Positions 1-9,613 of a stretch of 54,912 nt of DNA are shown here, piece by piece. The notes under the pieces were generated by a model. It saw only the letters and a program-made list of their open reading frames with translations. It ran no database searches and was not told where the DNA came from. Source of the stretch: JACCTH01 sp035253825 (GTDB lineage: Bacteria; Actinomycetota; Acidimicrobiia; Spongiisociales; ZC4RG35); contig DATFBM010000031.1 of assembly GCA_035253825.1 (NCBI GenBank), positions 1 to 54,912 on the forward strand, written 5' to 3'. The position numbers were made by a program, and so were the translations under genes. The stretch's first letter is position 1; the number at the start of each line of letters is the position of its first letter.

Positions 1-2
1 AA

Positions 3-1556
3 GGCACGCTGGACCAGCTGGCGGCGATGGAAGCGGTCGCGCTTTTCCTCGAGAGGGCGGCAGCGGTGCGTCCCGACTTTGTCCTCACCGAGGAGAACGC
101 CCCCGACATCGTCGAGCTGGTTGGTCGTCTCGATGGACTGCCTTTGGCTATCGAACTAGCCGCTTCGCGCCTGCGCCTACTGCCGGTACGCTCGATCCTC
201 CAGCGATTCAACGCCCGAGCGCTGTCGGGCGGGCCCTCGGACCTCCCTGAGCGCCAGCAGTCGATCTGGGGCGCTATCGACTGGAGTTACGAACTCCTGG
301 ACGAACCCAGTCGCGAGCTCTTTGCCATGCTCTCGGTCTTCCGGGGCGGAGCTCGCCTGGAGGAGATCGAGTTCGTTTCAGGTGATTCGCTGAATGATCT
401 GCTCGGCACCCTCGAAGCACTGGTTGACCACAGCCTCGTGCGCCAAGTCGAGGGAACTGCGGGCCCCCGATATCGAATGCTCTACGTCATTGCCGAGTAC
501 GCCGCCGAGCAGCTCCAGCGCAGTGGCACAGCGGAGACGGTCCGCCAAAACCACGCTCAGGCTTATCTCGGTCTGGCCGAAAACGCGGCTCCGGAGTTAC
601 TCAAGCGTGATCGAAAAATGTGGCTTGATCTCCTGGCCGAGGACCATGACAACCTGCGGGCGGCTCTTGATTGGGCCGTGTCCAAGGAGCAGCCCGATCT
701 GGCGATGCGCCTTGCTTACCACTGCTGGCGGCTCTGGCAGGCCCGAGGCCACTTGTACGAAGCGCGGGAAAGAATCGAACGGATCCTCGACATGAGTGGT
801 GGGGAGCCGTCGAATCGCGCCAAAGCTTTGGAGGCGCTTGGCGGCGTGTGCTGGTGGCAAGGTGCTCTGGCCCTGTCCTTGTCGGCTTACCGCCAGGCTC
901 TTGAAATCTGGCGCCAGCTAGATGAACGACGAGAGCTTGCCAACGCCCTTTACAACTTTTCGTTGGCGGTCGGATTCGGAGAGAGCGATCCCGACCAGGC
1001 AGCGGAGATCTTGAACGAGGCAGACGAGCTCTATCGAGCCCTGGGCGACGAGAGTGGCTTGGGGGACGTCGCTTGGGGGCGAGGCAACACCACCGGATAC
1101 CTGAGAAAAGATCGAACCCAAGGCCTTCCGTACCTCATGGAAGCGGCGGAACACTATCGGCGAGCCGGCAACGAGTTCGGCCGGGGATGGGCTCTATTTG
1201 AGATAGGTGATATCTCCTATCAAGTCGGCGACTATGAAACCGCCCGTGCACACTTGCGCCCAGGACTGGAGCTGTTCGCGGCTCACGGAGATGTGAGTGC
1301 CATCGTTCTCTTCCTCTCATCGTTTGCCGGCATGGCCAAGGCGATGGGCGACTTGGAGCGAGCCGTTGTGTTGGCAGGAGCCTTCCACCGTTTCCGAGTT
1401 TCCTCCGGAACCGACCTGGTCTCGGTCGACCTCAACCAGGTTGCGGGGCTCGAGCTGGAAACGCTCGAGGGGTTGAGCGGCGAACTCGGCGAAGCCTTCC
1501 GCCGCGGCCAGAAGATGGACCTCGACGAGGCGATCGCCTTCGCCCTCTCCTCCTAA
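3..1556 (+). CDS. C-terminal part of an ATPase/TPR transcriptional-regulator-like protein (5' truncated by window)
   Basis: The reading frame is open from the first complete codon of the window, so the true start lies outside. What remains matches the second half of AfsR/LuxR-type STAND regulators: the winged-helix region after the NB-ARC ATPase (GLPLAIELAASRLRLLP, then SIWGAIDWSYELLDEPSREL), followed by about 350 residues of TPR-like helices (for example ALEALGGVCWWQGALALSLS, ANALYNFSLAV). The P-loop and any N-terminal effector or DNA-binding domain are missing from view, and no HTH follows the TPRs. Such proteins usually sense a ligand or partner and control transcription; the target is unknown. 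A long inverted repeat follows the stop codon. Confidence 0.75.
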   Translation, partial: GTLDQLAAMEAVALFLERAAAVRPDFVLTEENAPDIVELVGRLDGLPLAIELAASRLRLLPVRSILQRFNARALSGGPSDLPERQQSIWGAIDWSYELLDEPSRELFAMLSVFRGGARLEEIEFVSGDSLNDLLGTLEALVDHSLVRQVEGTAGPRYRMLYVIAEYAAEQLQRSGTAETVRQNHAQAYLGLAENAAPELLKRDRKMWLDLLAEDHDNLRAALDWAVSKEQPDLAMRLAYHCWRLWQARGHLYEARERIERILDMSGGEPSNRAKALEALGGVCWWQGALALSLSAYRQALEIWRQLDERRELANALYNFSLAVGFGESDPDQAAEILNEADELYRALGDESGLGDVAWGRGNTTGYLRKDRTQGLPYLMEAAEHYRRAGNEFGRGWALFEIGDISYQVGDYETARAHLRPGLELFAAHGDVSAIVLFLSSFAGMAKAMGDLERAVVLAGAFHRFRVSSGTDLVSVDLNQVAGLELETLEGLSGELGEAFRRGQKMDLDEAIAFALSS

Positions 1557-1559
1557 CCC

Positions 1560-1607
1560 TTTTCGCGCATCAAACGCTCGTCTTAGGTGCCATTTGATGC
1601 GCGAGAA
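1560..1607. terminator. Inverted repeat between two co-directional genes, probable terminator or operator
   Basis: TCGCGCATCAAA at 1563-1574 pairs perfectly with TTTGATGCGCGA at 1593-1604. The stem extends to 15 pairs with one G-T wobble and encloses an 18-nt loop. It starts four bases after the stop of the upstream gene and ends 18 bases before the next GTG start. A terminator is the simplest reading, but the stem is not followed by a T-run, so an operator is also possible. Confidence 0.55.
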
Positions 1608-1625
1608 CGGACATAAGGTGAGGGG

Positions 1626-3332
1626 GTGACCGATTCCCCCCAAGACGATGAGGCTCCGCCGCGCCCCAGCAGGCTTGCGCGCTGGGTGTTGGGAAGCGGG
1701 GTGACGGTGGTGCTTGGGTTCGGTTTGTGGCTGGCTCTGCGTCCCGAGGCCCCGGTCCCCACGACTACCACCGCCCAGCCCCTTCCCACATCTACGACAC
1801 CCCCGACCACGAGGGCCATTACTACCACATTGGCTCCGACTACCACGGTCCCAGCGACTGCCACCACTTCACCACCTCTCGTGCTCACCTACGACGTGGT
1901 CGTGGTCGGTGATGGGTTGGGAGGAGCCAGTGCGGCCACCGCTGCCGCGCGACTAGGGGCCAACGTCGCCTTGCTGAGCCCGATCGGATATCTAGGTGGT
2001 CAAGCTGGCGCCGCAGGCGTCTCCACTATGGACGAAGGTAGCAACCACTTCGTCCAACGACGTTCCGGCATCTACGGAGAACTCGCCTCCTTCGCACAGG
2101 CCATCTATGGACCCGACGTTGGCGACTGTTACTTCATCGAGGACTCGATGTGCCCCGAGCCGGTGGTGGTCGAGGACTTCTTCGCCGGATTAGTAAGCAA
2201 TGCCGGTGTGGATGTTTATCCAATGGCCACCCTGGAGGACGCTATTCAAGAAGAGAGCAAAGTTGCAGGCGTCAGAGCCGACGGCTCCACCTACAACGCC
2301 GAGATAGTGATCGATGCCACCGAGTTCTCCGATCTTTATCCAATGGTGGAGGGGCTGAACTATGAGATCGGCAATGAAACCGGATGCGTCCAGGACACCA
2401 CCTGGCTCGCGATTCGGGCATGGAATCCCCCGGGTGCCGGATCGCTGGTTCCTCCCGAGACCGCGGCATCGGATCTCCGCGCCGTATACGGAGCCGAGGT
2501 CGACGCTTGGCTCGATGGATTCCGGAGCCGGGTGGTGTTGGATCCAAACCGGGAACCGTCCGGTCCCGCTGTCGTTCCCTGGGATATCGCCACAGAGACC
2601 CGTTATCGAGCCTTGGCTGATCGACGCGATTTCTCGCTGGTCAACGAAGTGCCAGAAATCACTCGCACCGGCGTCAACTACGCCAACGACCATCCTCTGA
2701 CCGCGGCCGCCATCGAGGACCCGGCGGTCCGAGTCCTCGAGTTTCGCAAGGCATTACACAAAACCTACGCCTTCCTGTGGTACCTGCGCTGGGAGCTGGG
2801 AGTGACCGACTGGGGCATCGATACGGGACAGCAATTCAGCCAGGCGCAACGGTTGCTCTGGGACGACCTCATCCCCGATGATCTCGAGCGGAGTCTTCCC
2901 CCCTATCCATACGTGCGCGAGGGTCGGCGGCTGATAACCGTCCAGACGCTGACCAACAACGACCTCTCAAACGACGTGCGGGGCCTTCATCGGTTCGATG
3001 ACTCGGTGATGCTGGGCGGGTACTTCTCCGATTTTCACGGGTGCCTGGAGGAGGGAGCGGGTCAGGGCTTCGGACTGTTCGAGGTCCCGATGGGGGTGTT
3101 CATCCCCGAGACCATCGACGGGTTCATGCCGGGGATGGCCCGCTCCGCCGGGGTCTCACGCCTGGCCGCCTCGGCTGTGCGGACTCAGCCCGAGGAGATC
3201 TGGAGCGGAGAGGCGATCGGCATCATCGCCGCCCTCGCCGCCCGCGACGACATTGAGGTGAGGAACGTCGATCCGGCGGAGGTCCAACAGCATCTGCTCG
3301 CCAACGACCTCATCTTCTTCCTCCCCGGATGA
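1626..3332 (+). CDS. Membrane-anchored FAD-dependent oxidoreductase (FAD_oxidored family)
   Basis: This 568-residue protein starts at GTG 1626 behind AAGGTGAGGG. A short charged N-terminus precedes one hydrophobic segment (about residues 20-38). A Thr/Pro-rich linker of about 45 residues follows, then a dinucleotide-binding fold (YDVVVVGDGLGGASAATAAA). The GYLGGQAGAAGVSTMDEG stretch after it is typical of the PF12831 FAD-dependent, xanthan-lyase-associated family. The layout suggests a flavoenzyme tethered outside the membrane by a flexible linker; its substrate cannot be read from the sequence. It lies 24 bp upstream of the polysaccharide genes on the same strand, so a role on extracellular glycan is possible but only inferred. 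Confidence 0.75.
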   Translation: MTDSPQDDEAPPRPSRLARWVLGSGVTVVLGFGLWLALRPEAPVPTTTTAQPLPTSTTPPTTRAITTTLAPTTTVPATATTSPPLVLTYDVVVVGDGLGGASAATAAARLGANVALLSPIGYLGGQAGAAGVSTMDEGSNHFVQRRSGIYGELASFAQAIYGPDVGDCYFIEDSMCPEPVVVEDFFAGLVSNAGVDVYPMATLEDAIQEESKVAGVRADGSTYNAEIVIDATEFSDLYPMVEGLNYEIGNETGCVQDTTWLAIRAWNPPGAGSLVPPETAASDLRAVYGAEVDAWLDGFRSRVVLDPNREPSGPAVVPWDIATETRYRALADRRDFSLVNEVPEITRTGVNYANDHPLTAAAIEDPAVRVLEFRKALHKTYAFLWYLRWELGVTDWGIDTGQQFSQAQRLLWDDLIPDDLERSLPPYPYVREGRRLITVQTLTNNDLSNDVRGLHRFDDSVMLGGYFSDFHGCLEEGAGQGFGLFEVPMGVFIPETIDGFMPGMARSAGVSRLAASAVRTQPEEIWSGEAIGIIAALAARDDIEVRNVDPAEVQQHLLANDLIFFLPG

Positions 3333-3356
3333 GCCCCTCGGTAACCTGGTGCCCGG

Positions 3357-5933
3357 ATGAAGCCTGAGGTCGAACGCGTCCTCGTCTGCGGCTACTACGG
3401 CTTCGGCAACACCGGCGACGAGGCGATCCTTTCTGTGCTGGTCGAGGATCTCCGTCACCTATATGGCGACTGTGAGATCTCGGTTCTCTCGGGCGACCCG
3501 GTCACCACTTCCGGTCATTTCAATGTGGTCGGGATTCCCTGGCAATCCCCGGCTGACCTGATTGCCGCCGCTCGTCGGTCCGATCTCATGGTCTTAGGCG
3601 GCGGGGGCCTGATCCAGGATTACAACGGATTCGACTCCAGCCAGATGCTCACCGCCTGGCACGGCGACGTCATCTGGGCCGAGTTCGCCCTCTTCGCCCG
3701 AATGCTCCAAAAGCCCCTGGCCATCTACGGCGTCGGTGTCGGCCCACTCCATACGGAGGAAGGAAAGGACGCCGCCCGATTGGTCTTCTCGCTGGCGGCA
3801 ACGGCATCGGTGCGGGATCAGGAGTCGCTCTCGCTGCTCGGGGAGATCAGCGTCTCGACGGAGAAGATCGTGCTCGGGGGCGATCCGGTCTTCCGTCTTG
3901 AGCCGACCACTACACAGGCGATCGATTCGATACTCAATATGGAGGGCATACCCGTCGGCGAACGCACCGTCGGTGTCTGCCTGCGCCCGTGGCGCAGCGG
4001 TCTCCCATCGAAAGAAATCGCCGCCGCGCTCGATGAGATCATTGAAGATCAGGACGCCCGGGTCGTCTTCTTACCCTTCCAGGTGGCTCCGACTCGCAAC
4101 GAGAACGACTCCCACGCCGCCCACGAGGTGATGCTGGCGATGAAACGGGGCGACCGGGCCGGAATCGTTCGTGGGGCTTATGGACCGCGGGAGAAGCTCG
4201 CCCTCTTTTCGCAATTCGACACCGTGCTGGCCATGCGCCTCCACGCCGCCATGTTCGGTCTCAAGGCTGGCAAACCCACGGTCGCCATCGCCTATGACCG
4301 CAAGGTCGAATCGATGATGAGTGACCTCGGCCTCTCAGGGCTCGCCCTCCCTCTTGAGGGGCTGACTTCCGAGGCAATCGTCACGACGTTGGAGAAGGCG
4401 GAGAGCTCTCATGACTCCGAAACCGTCGCTCGCGCAATCCAGGAGCTGGCGGACAGATCACTTCGCAATCGGGAGGCCCTGGCACAGGCATCGAAATCTT
4501 CGGCTAAGGGGCGACATGAGGACGGAGAGGTCCTGGAGATGCTGATCGATGCCGCCATGGCCCGGTCGAACGACGCCCAGTTGCTGAACCGGGCCAGGTA
4601 CGAGAGCTCACTCAAGGATGCCACCATCGATCACCTGCGGGCCGAGCTCAAAGAGGTCCACGATTCCCGAGCCCAGCAGCTGGCGCGCCGCTATTGGAAG
4701 CTCCGCCAGGACGCCCGCGAGACGGCCGCCAAGGTTCGCTCTCGCCTCGATCCGAGAGCGCGGTCGAGGTCCAGCGACGAAGCGCCGCTGTTCGATCGGT
4801 TCAACGACACCCCGATATATGGCGGGCCGTCGGATCTCAGGGCTCACTACGCCGGTCAACTCGAACAGATCCTGGATGAGCATCGCCATGCCGTGGGATA
4901 TGCGCTCTTGCCGTTCTCCATTGGTTGGAGATCGAGTCTCTTTCAACGGCCGCAGCAGATGGCTCGTGCCCTCGCTCGCCAGGGCTACCTGGTCTTCTAC
5001 GGCCTCGATCATTGGAGCCGCGAGCAGACCGACGGTTTTCGTCAGGTCGACACCAACCTCTTCCTCTATTCGGTTTTCCCCAACTACCTCGACGTCCTCC
5101 AGGGAATCCCCCGCCCGCTCACCCTCACCTATGCCTACAACTTCAACTTCGTCCGCCACCTCCGCGAACCGGTGACGGTGTTCGAGCACATCGACGAGCT
5201 CGAGGTTTTCACCGCTACGCATCAGATGGAGCACCTCATCCAGTGGTATGAGGATGCAATCGAGAACGCCGACATCGTGGTGGCTTCCGCCCATGACCTC
5301 TTGGCGACGGTTCAGAAGCGGCGACCCGATGCCTTCCTCTGTCAGAACGGCGTCGACTTCGATCATTTCGCCGCCCCCCGTCCCGGTCCGCCCCCTGCGG
5401 ATCTACCAACCGATGGCCAACCGATCGTCGGCTATTACGGGGCGCTGGCGGAATGGATTGACTACGACCTGCTCGACTTCGCCGCCCAATCGCTCCCCAA
5501 CTTCCAGTTTGTCTTCATCGGTCCCAATTACGACGAATCAATGGACGGGAAGCCGGTGTTCGCCCGGCCCAACGTCTCCTGGTTGGGGCCGAAGGAGTAC
5601 GACGAGCTTCCTTCCTACCTGCAGGCGTTTTCGGTGGCGACAATCCCCTTCGTCTTGAACGATGTCACGCACGCCGTGTCCCCGGTCAAGCTCCACGAGT
5701 ATTTGGCGGGGGGAAAGCCGGTCGTCACCACCGCCATGCGCGAGACGGCCTCCTACGACGTCGTCATGATCGGGCAGAACAGCAACGATTGGATCGAGAA
5801 ACTGGTCGAGGCGGAGCGGCTCTCCCACGATCCGGCGCATGTCGAGCGCTTGCGGATGACGGCCCGGGCCAACACTTGGGATCAGCGGGTGGGCTCGCTC
5901 ATCGATGCCGCCGCCCGGCTTCACCTCGGCTGA
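3357..5933 (+). CDS. Fusion of polysaccharide pyruvyl transferase (CsaB-like) and glycosyltransferase
   Basis: The protein has 858 residues in two enzymatic halves. Residues 1 to about 340 resemble the CsaB/PF04230 pyruvyl transferase family: VLVCGYYGFGNTGDEAIL at the N-terminus, LMVLGGGGLIQDYNG, AIYGVGVGPL and DTVLAMRLHAAMFGLKAG. A charged, probably helical linker (about 400-470) follows. The second half resembles a GT4-type glycosyltransferase: FQRPQQMARALARQGYLVFY, VGYYGALAEWIDYDLL, and VSPVKLHEYLAGGKPVVTT near the C-terminus. The family adds pyruvate ketals to cell-wall or capsule sugars, so the fusion may couple sugar transfer to pyruvylation. It overlaps, or lies 7 bp from, the next glycosyltransferase gene. 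Confidence 0.8.
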   Translation: MKPEVERVLVCGYYGFGNTGDEAILSVLVEDLRHLYGDCEISVLSGDPVTTSGHFNVVGIPWQSPADLIAAARRSDLMVLGGGGLIQDYNGFDSSQMLTAWHGDVIWAEFALFARMLQKPLAIYGVGVGPLHTEEGKDAARLVFSLAATASVRDQESLSLLGEISVSTEKIVLGGDPVFRLEPTTTQAIDSILNMEGIPVGERTVGVCLRPWRSGLPSKEIAAALDEIIEDQDARVVFLPFQVAPTRNENDSHAAHEVMLAMKRGDRAGIVRGAYGPREKLALFSQFDTVLAMRLHAAMFGLKAGKPTVAIAYDRKVESMMSDLGLSGLALPLEGLTSEAIVTTLEKAESSHDSETVARAIQELADRSLRNREALAQASKSSAKGRHEDGEVLEMLIDAAMARSNDAQLLNRARYESSLKDATIDHLRAELKEVHDSRAQQLARRYWKLRQDARETAAKVRSRLDPRARSRSSDEAPLFDRFNDTPIYGGPSDLRAHYAGQLEQILDEHRHAVGYALLPFSIGWRSSLFQRPQQMARALARQGYLVFYGLDHWSREQTDGFRQVDTNLFLYSVFPNYLDVLQGIPRPLTLTYAYNFNFVRHLREPVTVFEHIDELEVFTATHQMEHLIQWYEDAIENADIVVASAHDLLATVQKRRPDAFLCQNGVDFDHFAAPRPGPPPADLPTDGQPIVGYYGALAEWIDYDLLDFAAQSLPNFQFVFIGPNYDESMDGKPVFARPNVSWLGPKEYDELPSYLQAFSVATIPFVLNDVTHAVSPVKLHEYLAGGKPVVTTAMRETASYDVVMIGQNSNDWIEKLVEAERLSHDPAHVERLRMTARANTWDQRVGSLIDAAARLHLG

Positions 5934-5940
5934 TCCATTG

Positions 5941-8310
5941 GTGAAAGTCTCGGTGATCGTCCCGGTACTGAATGAGCGCGATTCGATCACGCCGCTCGTC
6001 CGGGCCTTGGTCTCGCAAAGCCGCCCGCCTGAGGAGATCGTGGTCGCCGATGGCGGCTCCACCGACGGCACCCTTGAGCTCCTCGCCTCCCTCGCGCAAG
6101 AATTTCCGGCTCTGCAAGTGGTCGCCGGACCGGGGCCGATCTCGGAGAATCGCAACGCCGCCATCGCCGTCGCCAAAAATGATGTGATTGCCTGTACCGA
6201 TGCCGGGTGCGTTCCTGAACCGGACTGGCTCGAACAGCTGCTCGCCCCGATCGATGAAGGGGCAGAGTGGGTAGCAGGCTTCTACCGGCCTCAGGGGAGG
6301 ACCGTGGCCTCGACCGCAGCCGGGGCGGTGATGATGACGACCCTGCCCGAGGTCAACCTCGACAACTTCCTGCCCGGAGGCAGCTCGCAGGCATTCCTCA
6401 AATCGGCCTGGGAACGGGTAGGAGGATTTCCCGTCGGACGCGGTGTGGGAGAAGACACCTTATTTGGCGAACAATTGCGATCCCTCGGCTACCGGCCGGT
6501 CTTCGCTCCCAAGGCGGTCGTTGTTTGGGATCCCCCTCCCACGCTGACGGCGATGGAGAAGAAGGTATACGGCTGGGGGCGGGCCGATGGCATCAACCAG
6601 GTACGGGTAGGCGCCTACGCCAAGGTCCTGGCGGGATACTGGGTGTTTCCCTTCATCGCGTTGTTGGCGGCCCTTTGGCAGCCACCGTTGGGCATTGCGT
6701 TGCTGGCAGTCTTCGCCCTGCTGGTCGCCTATCGCACCCGCCACAAGTACGGGGTAACGCGATCGCTGACGAAGTTCTGGTGGATTCCGGTGGCTCATGT
6801 CCGTCAGCAACTGGCCGCCAGCGCCGGGTGGCTCTCTGGTTACGGCTTCCGTCGCTTTCTCCGCAAACTCTGGGAAAGGGTCGGGGGTCGACCGATGGTA
6901 GCGAACGAAAGCGGTCCCGTCCGTCACAACGTCGACTTGTTGATGCCGAATCGCGCCGAGGTGACCCGCTGGTTGCCCGATCTTCCCCCCACCTATCGGA
7001 TTGGGACGAGACCAGCCGACGATCGGCCGGTGGTCTTCGGCACCCTCCAGCGCCGTCACCGATCCGAACCCAAGGTTGCCCCCTTGCGGGTGGAAGGAGG
7101 CGAACTCCGTCAAGTCGACCCGGTCGCCCGATTCGAAGAGCTACGGCAAAGCGGCCTCCCCTATCAACTCGTCCCCACCCCCGGTGGCACCAGGCAGCGA
7201 CGCGATCCGATCGACACTGATGTGGCCGTGGTGGTTCTGGCCGCGGTTCCGCTCCACGACGTCGGGGGCGGAAGCCGGGGCGCCCAACTGGCCCAAGAGT
7301 TTGCCAGCCAGGGACATCACGTTTCATACGTCTATCGCTATGACGCGGCGGAGACCGTCGACCTCGGGCTGCGGTTCATCCATCCGCTGCTCGAGGAGCG
7401 CCGATGGACCGAGTTCGAACCCGAGGCCTACCAGGCGCGGGTGAAATCAGAGCGGCGTCTGGTCCTGGTCGAGTTCCCCCATGACGACCACCTCGCCCTT
7501 CTTTCCGCCCTGGAAGGGGTGGTGGTCTACGACCTGATCGACGACTGGAACGACTCCGCCCTCGGTGGCTCCTGGTATCAGCCCCGGGTTGAATCAGCCT
7601 TGATCGACCGAGCTGATCACCTGCTCGCCTCCGCGCCCTCGTTGGTCAAATCGCTCGAAGCTCGGTCTGGACGTCAAGTAACCCTCGTCCCCAACGCCGT
7701 CAACGCTCGCCTCTTCGACTACCGCCGCCCTTGGTCGCGACCGAGCGACCTCCCCGAGGGCTCGATCTTCGAGTATCACGGGTCGCTCTACGGCGATTGG
7801 TTCGACTGGCAAGCGGTGCGCAGGGTGGCCGAGGAGTTTGCGGACTCCTCGGTGGTGCTGATCGGCGACCGGCCGGCGAACAAGCCCACCCTTCCGGGCA
7901 ATGTCTATTTGCTGGGACTGAAGCCCCAGCCGGAGTTGCCGGCCTATCTGGCCCACACCGAGGTGGCTCTGATTCCGTTCACCGTCACCAAGACCACTCA
8001 TGCCGTCAGTCCCCTCAAAGCATTCGAGTACCTGGCCATGAAGGTTCCGGTGGCGGCGCCCCCCCTGGAACCGCTGGTCAACCTCGAGGGCGTATTCCTC
8101 GACGACGATTTGGTCGCAGCCGTGCGAGCCGCCCGTGCCGGGGCGTCTCTCAATCCGGAATCGATAATCGAAAAGCACAGCTGGAGTGCGCGGGTGGCCA
8201 CGATCTTTGTAGTCCTGGGATGGAGGCCGGTGGAGAGTGCGGCCGAACCGGTTCGGATTGAAGTCCGTCCCGTTCGCCACTACCCACCGGATCAACGATT
8301 GTTGCGGTGA
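5941..8310 (+). CDS. Two-domain glycosyltransferase (GT2 plus GT4-like)
   Basis: The N-terminal third is a GT2 domain: VSVIVPVLNERDSITPLVRA, VVADGGSTDGTLELL and VGEDTLFGEQLRSLGYRPVF, followed by membrane-associated hydrophobic segments around residues 235-270. From about residue 420 a second, GT4-like domain follows, with VVVLAAVPLHDVGGGSRGAQ, VVYDLIDDWNDSALGG, VTLVPNAVNARLFDY and HAVSPLKAFEYLAMKVPVA. GTG 5941 (MKVSVIVPVLNE...) is preferred because it begins the GT2 fold exactly; an in-frame ATG at 5905 would overlap the upstream gene by 29 bp. Its C-terminal half visibly resembles that of the upstream fusion. Probable function: assembly of an exopolysaccharide. Confidence 0.8.
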   Translation: MKVSVIVPVLNERDSITPLVRALVSQSRPPEEIVVADGGSTDGTLELLASLAQEFPALQVVAGPGPISENRNAAIAVAKNDVIACTDAGCVPEPDWLEQLLAPIDEGAEWVAGFYRPQGRTVASTAAGAVMMTTLPEVNLDNFLPGGSSQAFLKSAWERVGGFPVGRGVGEDTLFGEQLRSLGYRPVFAPKAVVVWDPPPTLTAMEKKVYGWGRADGINQVRVGAYAKVLAGYWVFPFIALLAALWQPPLGIALLAVFALLVAYRTRHKYGVTRSLTKFWWIPVAHVRQQLAASAGWLSGYGFRRFLRKLWERVGGRPMVANESGPVRHNVDLLMPNRAEVTRWLPDLPPTYRIGTRPADDRPVVFGTLQRRHRSEPKVAPLRVEGGELRQVDPVARFEELRQSGLPYQLVPTPGGTRQRRDPIDTDVAVVVLAAVPLHDVGGGSRGAQLAQEFASQGHHVSYVYRYDAAETVDLGLRFIHPLLEERRWTEFEPEAYQARVKSERRLVLVEFPHDDHLALLSALEGVVVYDLIDDWNDSALGGSWYQPRVESALIDRADHLLASAPSLVKSLEARSGRQVTLVPNAVNARLFDYRRPWSRPSDLPEGSIFEYHGSLYGDWFDWQAVRRVAEEFADSSVVLIGDRPANKPTLPGNVYLLGLKPQPELPAYLAHTEVALIPFTVTKTTHAVSPLKAFEYLAMKVPVAAPPLEPLVNLEGVFLDDDLVAAVRAARAGASLNPESIIEKHSWSARVATIFVVLGWRPVESAAEPVRIEVRPVRHYPPDQRLLR

Positions 8311-8311
8311 T

Positions 8312-9613
8312 CTACTGGGCGCCGCGACCGGTGAACACGGTGAGGATCGTCTTCATGATGATCGAAAAGTCGAGCCAGGGAGACATGTGGCGCACGTAGT
8401 AGAGGTCGTAGGTGAGCTTCTCGATCGTGTCCGATAGATCGTCGGCGTAGCCGTGATGGACCTGGGCCCAGCCGGTGATCCCGGGACGCACTAGGTGTCG
8501 GTAGCGGTAGAAAGGGATGATCGACTCGAACTGCCGGGTGAAGGCAACTTGCTCCGCCCGCGGTCCCACCAGCGCTACCTCTCCTCGCAATACGTTCCAC
8601 AGCTGCGGAATTTCATCTAGCCGGGTCGACCGCAGGAAGCGGCCCACTTTGGTGATGCGCGGGTCGTCGGGCTGGGTGAACTGAGGCCCGTCGTCCTCGG
8701 CCCCGTCAACCATGGTCCTGAACTTGTACATCGTGAAGGGCTTGTCGTTGAGACCGGTCCGGACCTGGCGGAAGATGGCGCTGCCATGCGAATCGCTCCG
8801 CACAAGCACCCAGGTGATCCCGGCCAGCACCAGCCAGAGCGGCGACGTTGCCAGCACCAGCACCGTCTCGACAAAGCGCTTGAAGGGAACGTACGGGGCG
8901 CGCTGTTCGAGGGGAACGCTGATCTCCCAGCCCTCCGCCAAGTGCACAAGAGCCACCCGACCGAGATGATCCTCGTAGACATTGCTGAGCGCCCGCACGT
9001 CGTAACCGGCCAGTGTTGAAGAGGAGACGTAGCGGGCCATTGCGTCAGACATCAAGGATGTGAGGTCCACCACCAACGTGGTGTTGGGCGGGAGCGCCGA
9101 GGTCGGAGCTTCGCCCCTTGGATCGAGCAAATCGACTACCTCGGCGTGAGGCGCCTCGGCCAGTTCGTGACCAAGTGCCTTCTCGTGCGTAACCAGCACC
9201 ATGCGCTCGAGCCAGCGATGGCGGCGCCGAACTGCCCTGTGACTCAAAGCGAGCACACCCCAGAGCCCAAGCGTCAGTGGGACCCAGGCGGTGGAGTAGT
9301 AGGTGCGGAAGGTGAAAACTCCGAGCAACGTGACCCCCAGACCCACCGCGGCCGCTACGAAGGCTCGGTTGTAGAGCGGACGGTGGATGTTCGGCTCGAC
9401 CCACTTGGTCGCCTGCCAGCTGCCCAGAATGAGACCGCCAGCCAACATCGCCCCCATTGGCCAGATCGGTCGAAAGTTGGAAAAGAAGCCGGTCGGCACA
9501 TCCCAGAGGACCGGAACCCCGAAGACCGCTTGTGATGCGATGAGTCCGGCAACGGCCACTGCCACGGTGTCGAAGGCGACCGTTCGCAAGGTGAAGCGAG
9601 TCGAGGACTTCAC
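8312..9613 (-). CDS. Polyprenyl-phosphate sugar-1-phosphate transferase (WbaP/WcaJ-like)
   Basis: This 433-residue protein is an exopolysaccharide-type polyprenyl glycosylphosphotransferase. Four hydrophobic segments fill the N-terminal 120 residues. A Rossmann-like middle region (VVDLLDPRGEAP, NTTLVVDLTSLMSD) follows, and then the C-terminal bacterial sugar transferase domain. That domain carries KRFVETVLVLATSPLWLVLA, FTMYKFRTMVDGAE, STRLDEIPQLWNVLRGEVAL, VGPRAEQV and VRPGITGWAQV. Enzymes of this type load the first sugar phosphate onto undecaprenyl phosphate at the inner membrane face. It converges with the glycosyltransferase genes, stopping 1 bp from their end. The start is GTG at 9613. 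Confidence 0.88.
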   Translation of the reverse strand: MKSSTRFTLRTVAFDTVAVAVAGLIASQAVFGVPVLWDVPTGFFSNFRPIWPMGAMLAGGLILGSWQATKWVEPNIHRPLYNRAFVAAAVGLGVTLLGVFTFRTYYSTAWVPLTLGLWGVLALSHRAVRRRHRWLERMVLVTHEKALGHELAEAPHAEVVDLLDPRGEAPTSALPPNTTLVVDLTSLMSDAMARYVSSSTLAGYDVRALSNVYEDHLGRVALVHLAEGWEISVPLEQRAPYVPFKRFVETVLVLATSPLWLVLAGITWVLVRSDSHGSAIFRQVRTGLNDKPFTMYKFRTMVDGAEDDGPQFTQPDDPRITKVGRFLRSTRLDEIPQLWNVLRGEVALVGPRAEQVAFTRQFESIIPFYRYRHLVRPGITGWAQVHHGYADDLSDTIEKLTYDLYYVRHMSPWLDFSIIMKTILTVFTGRGAQ

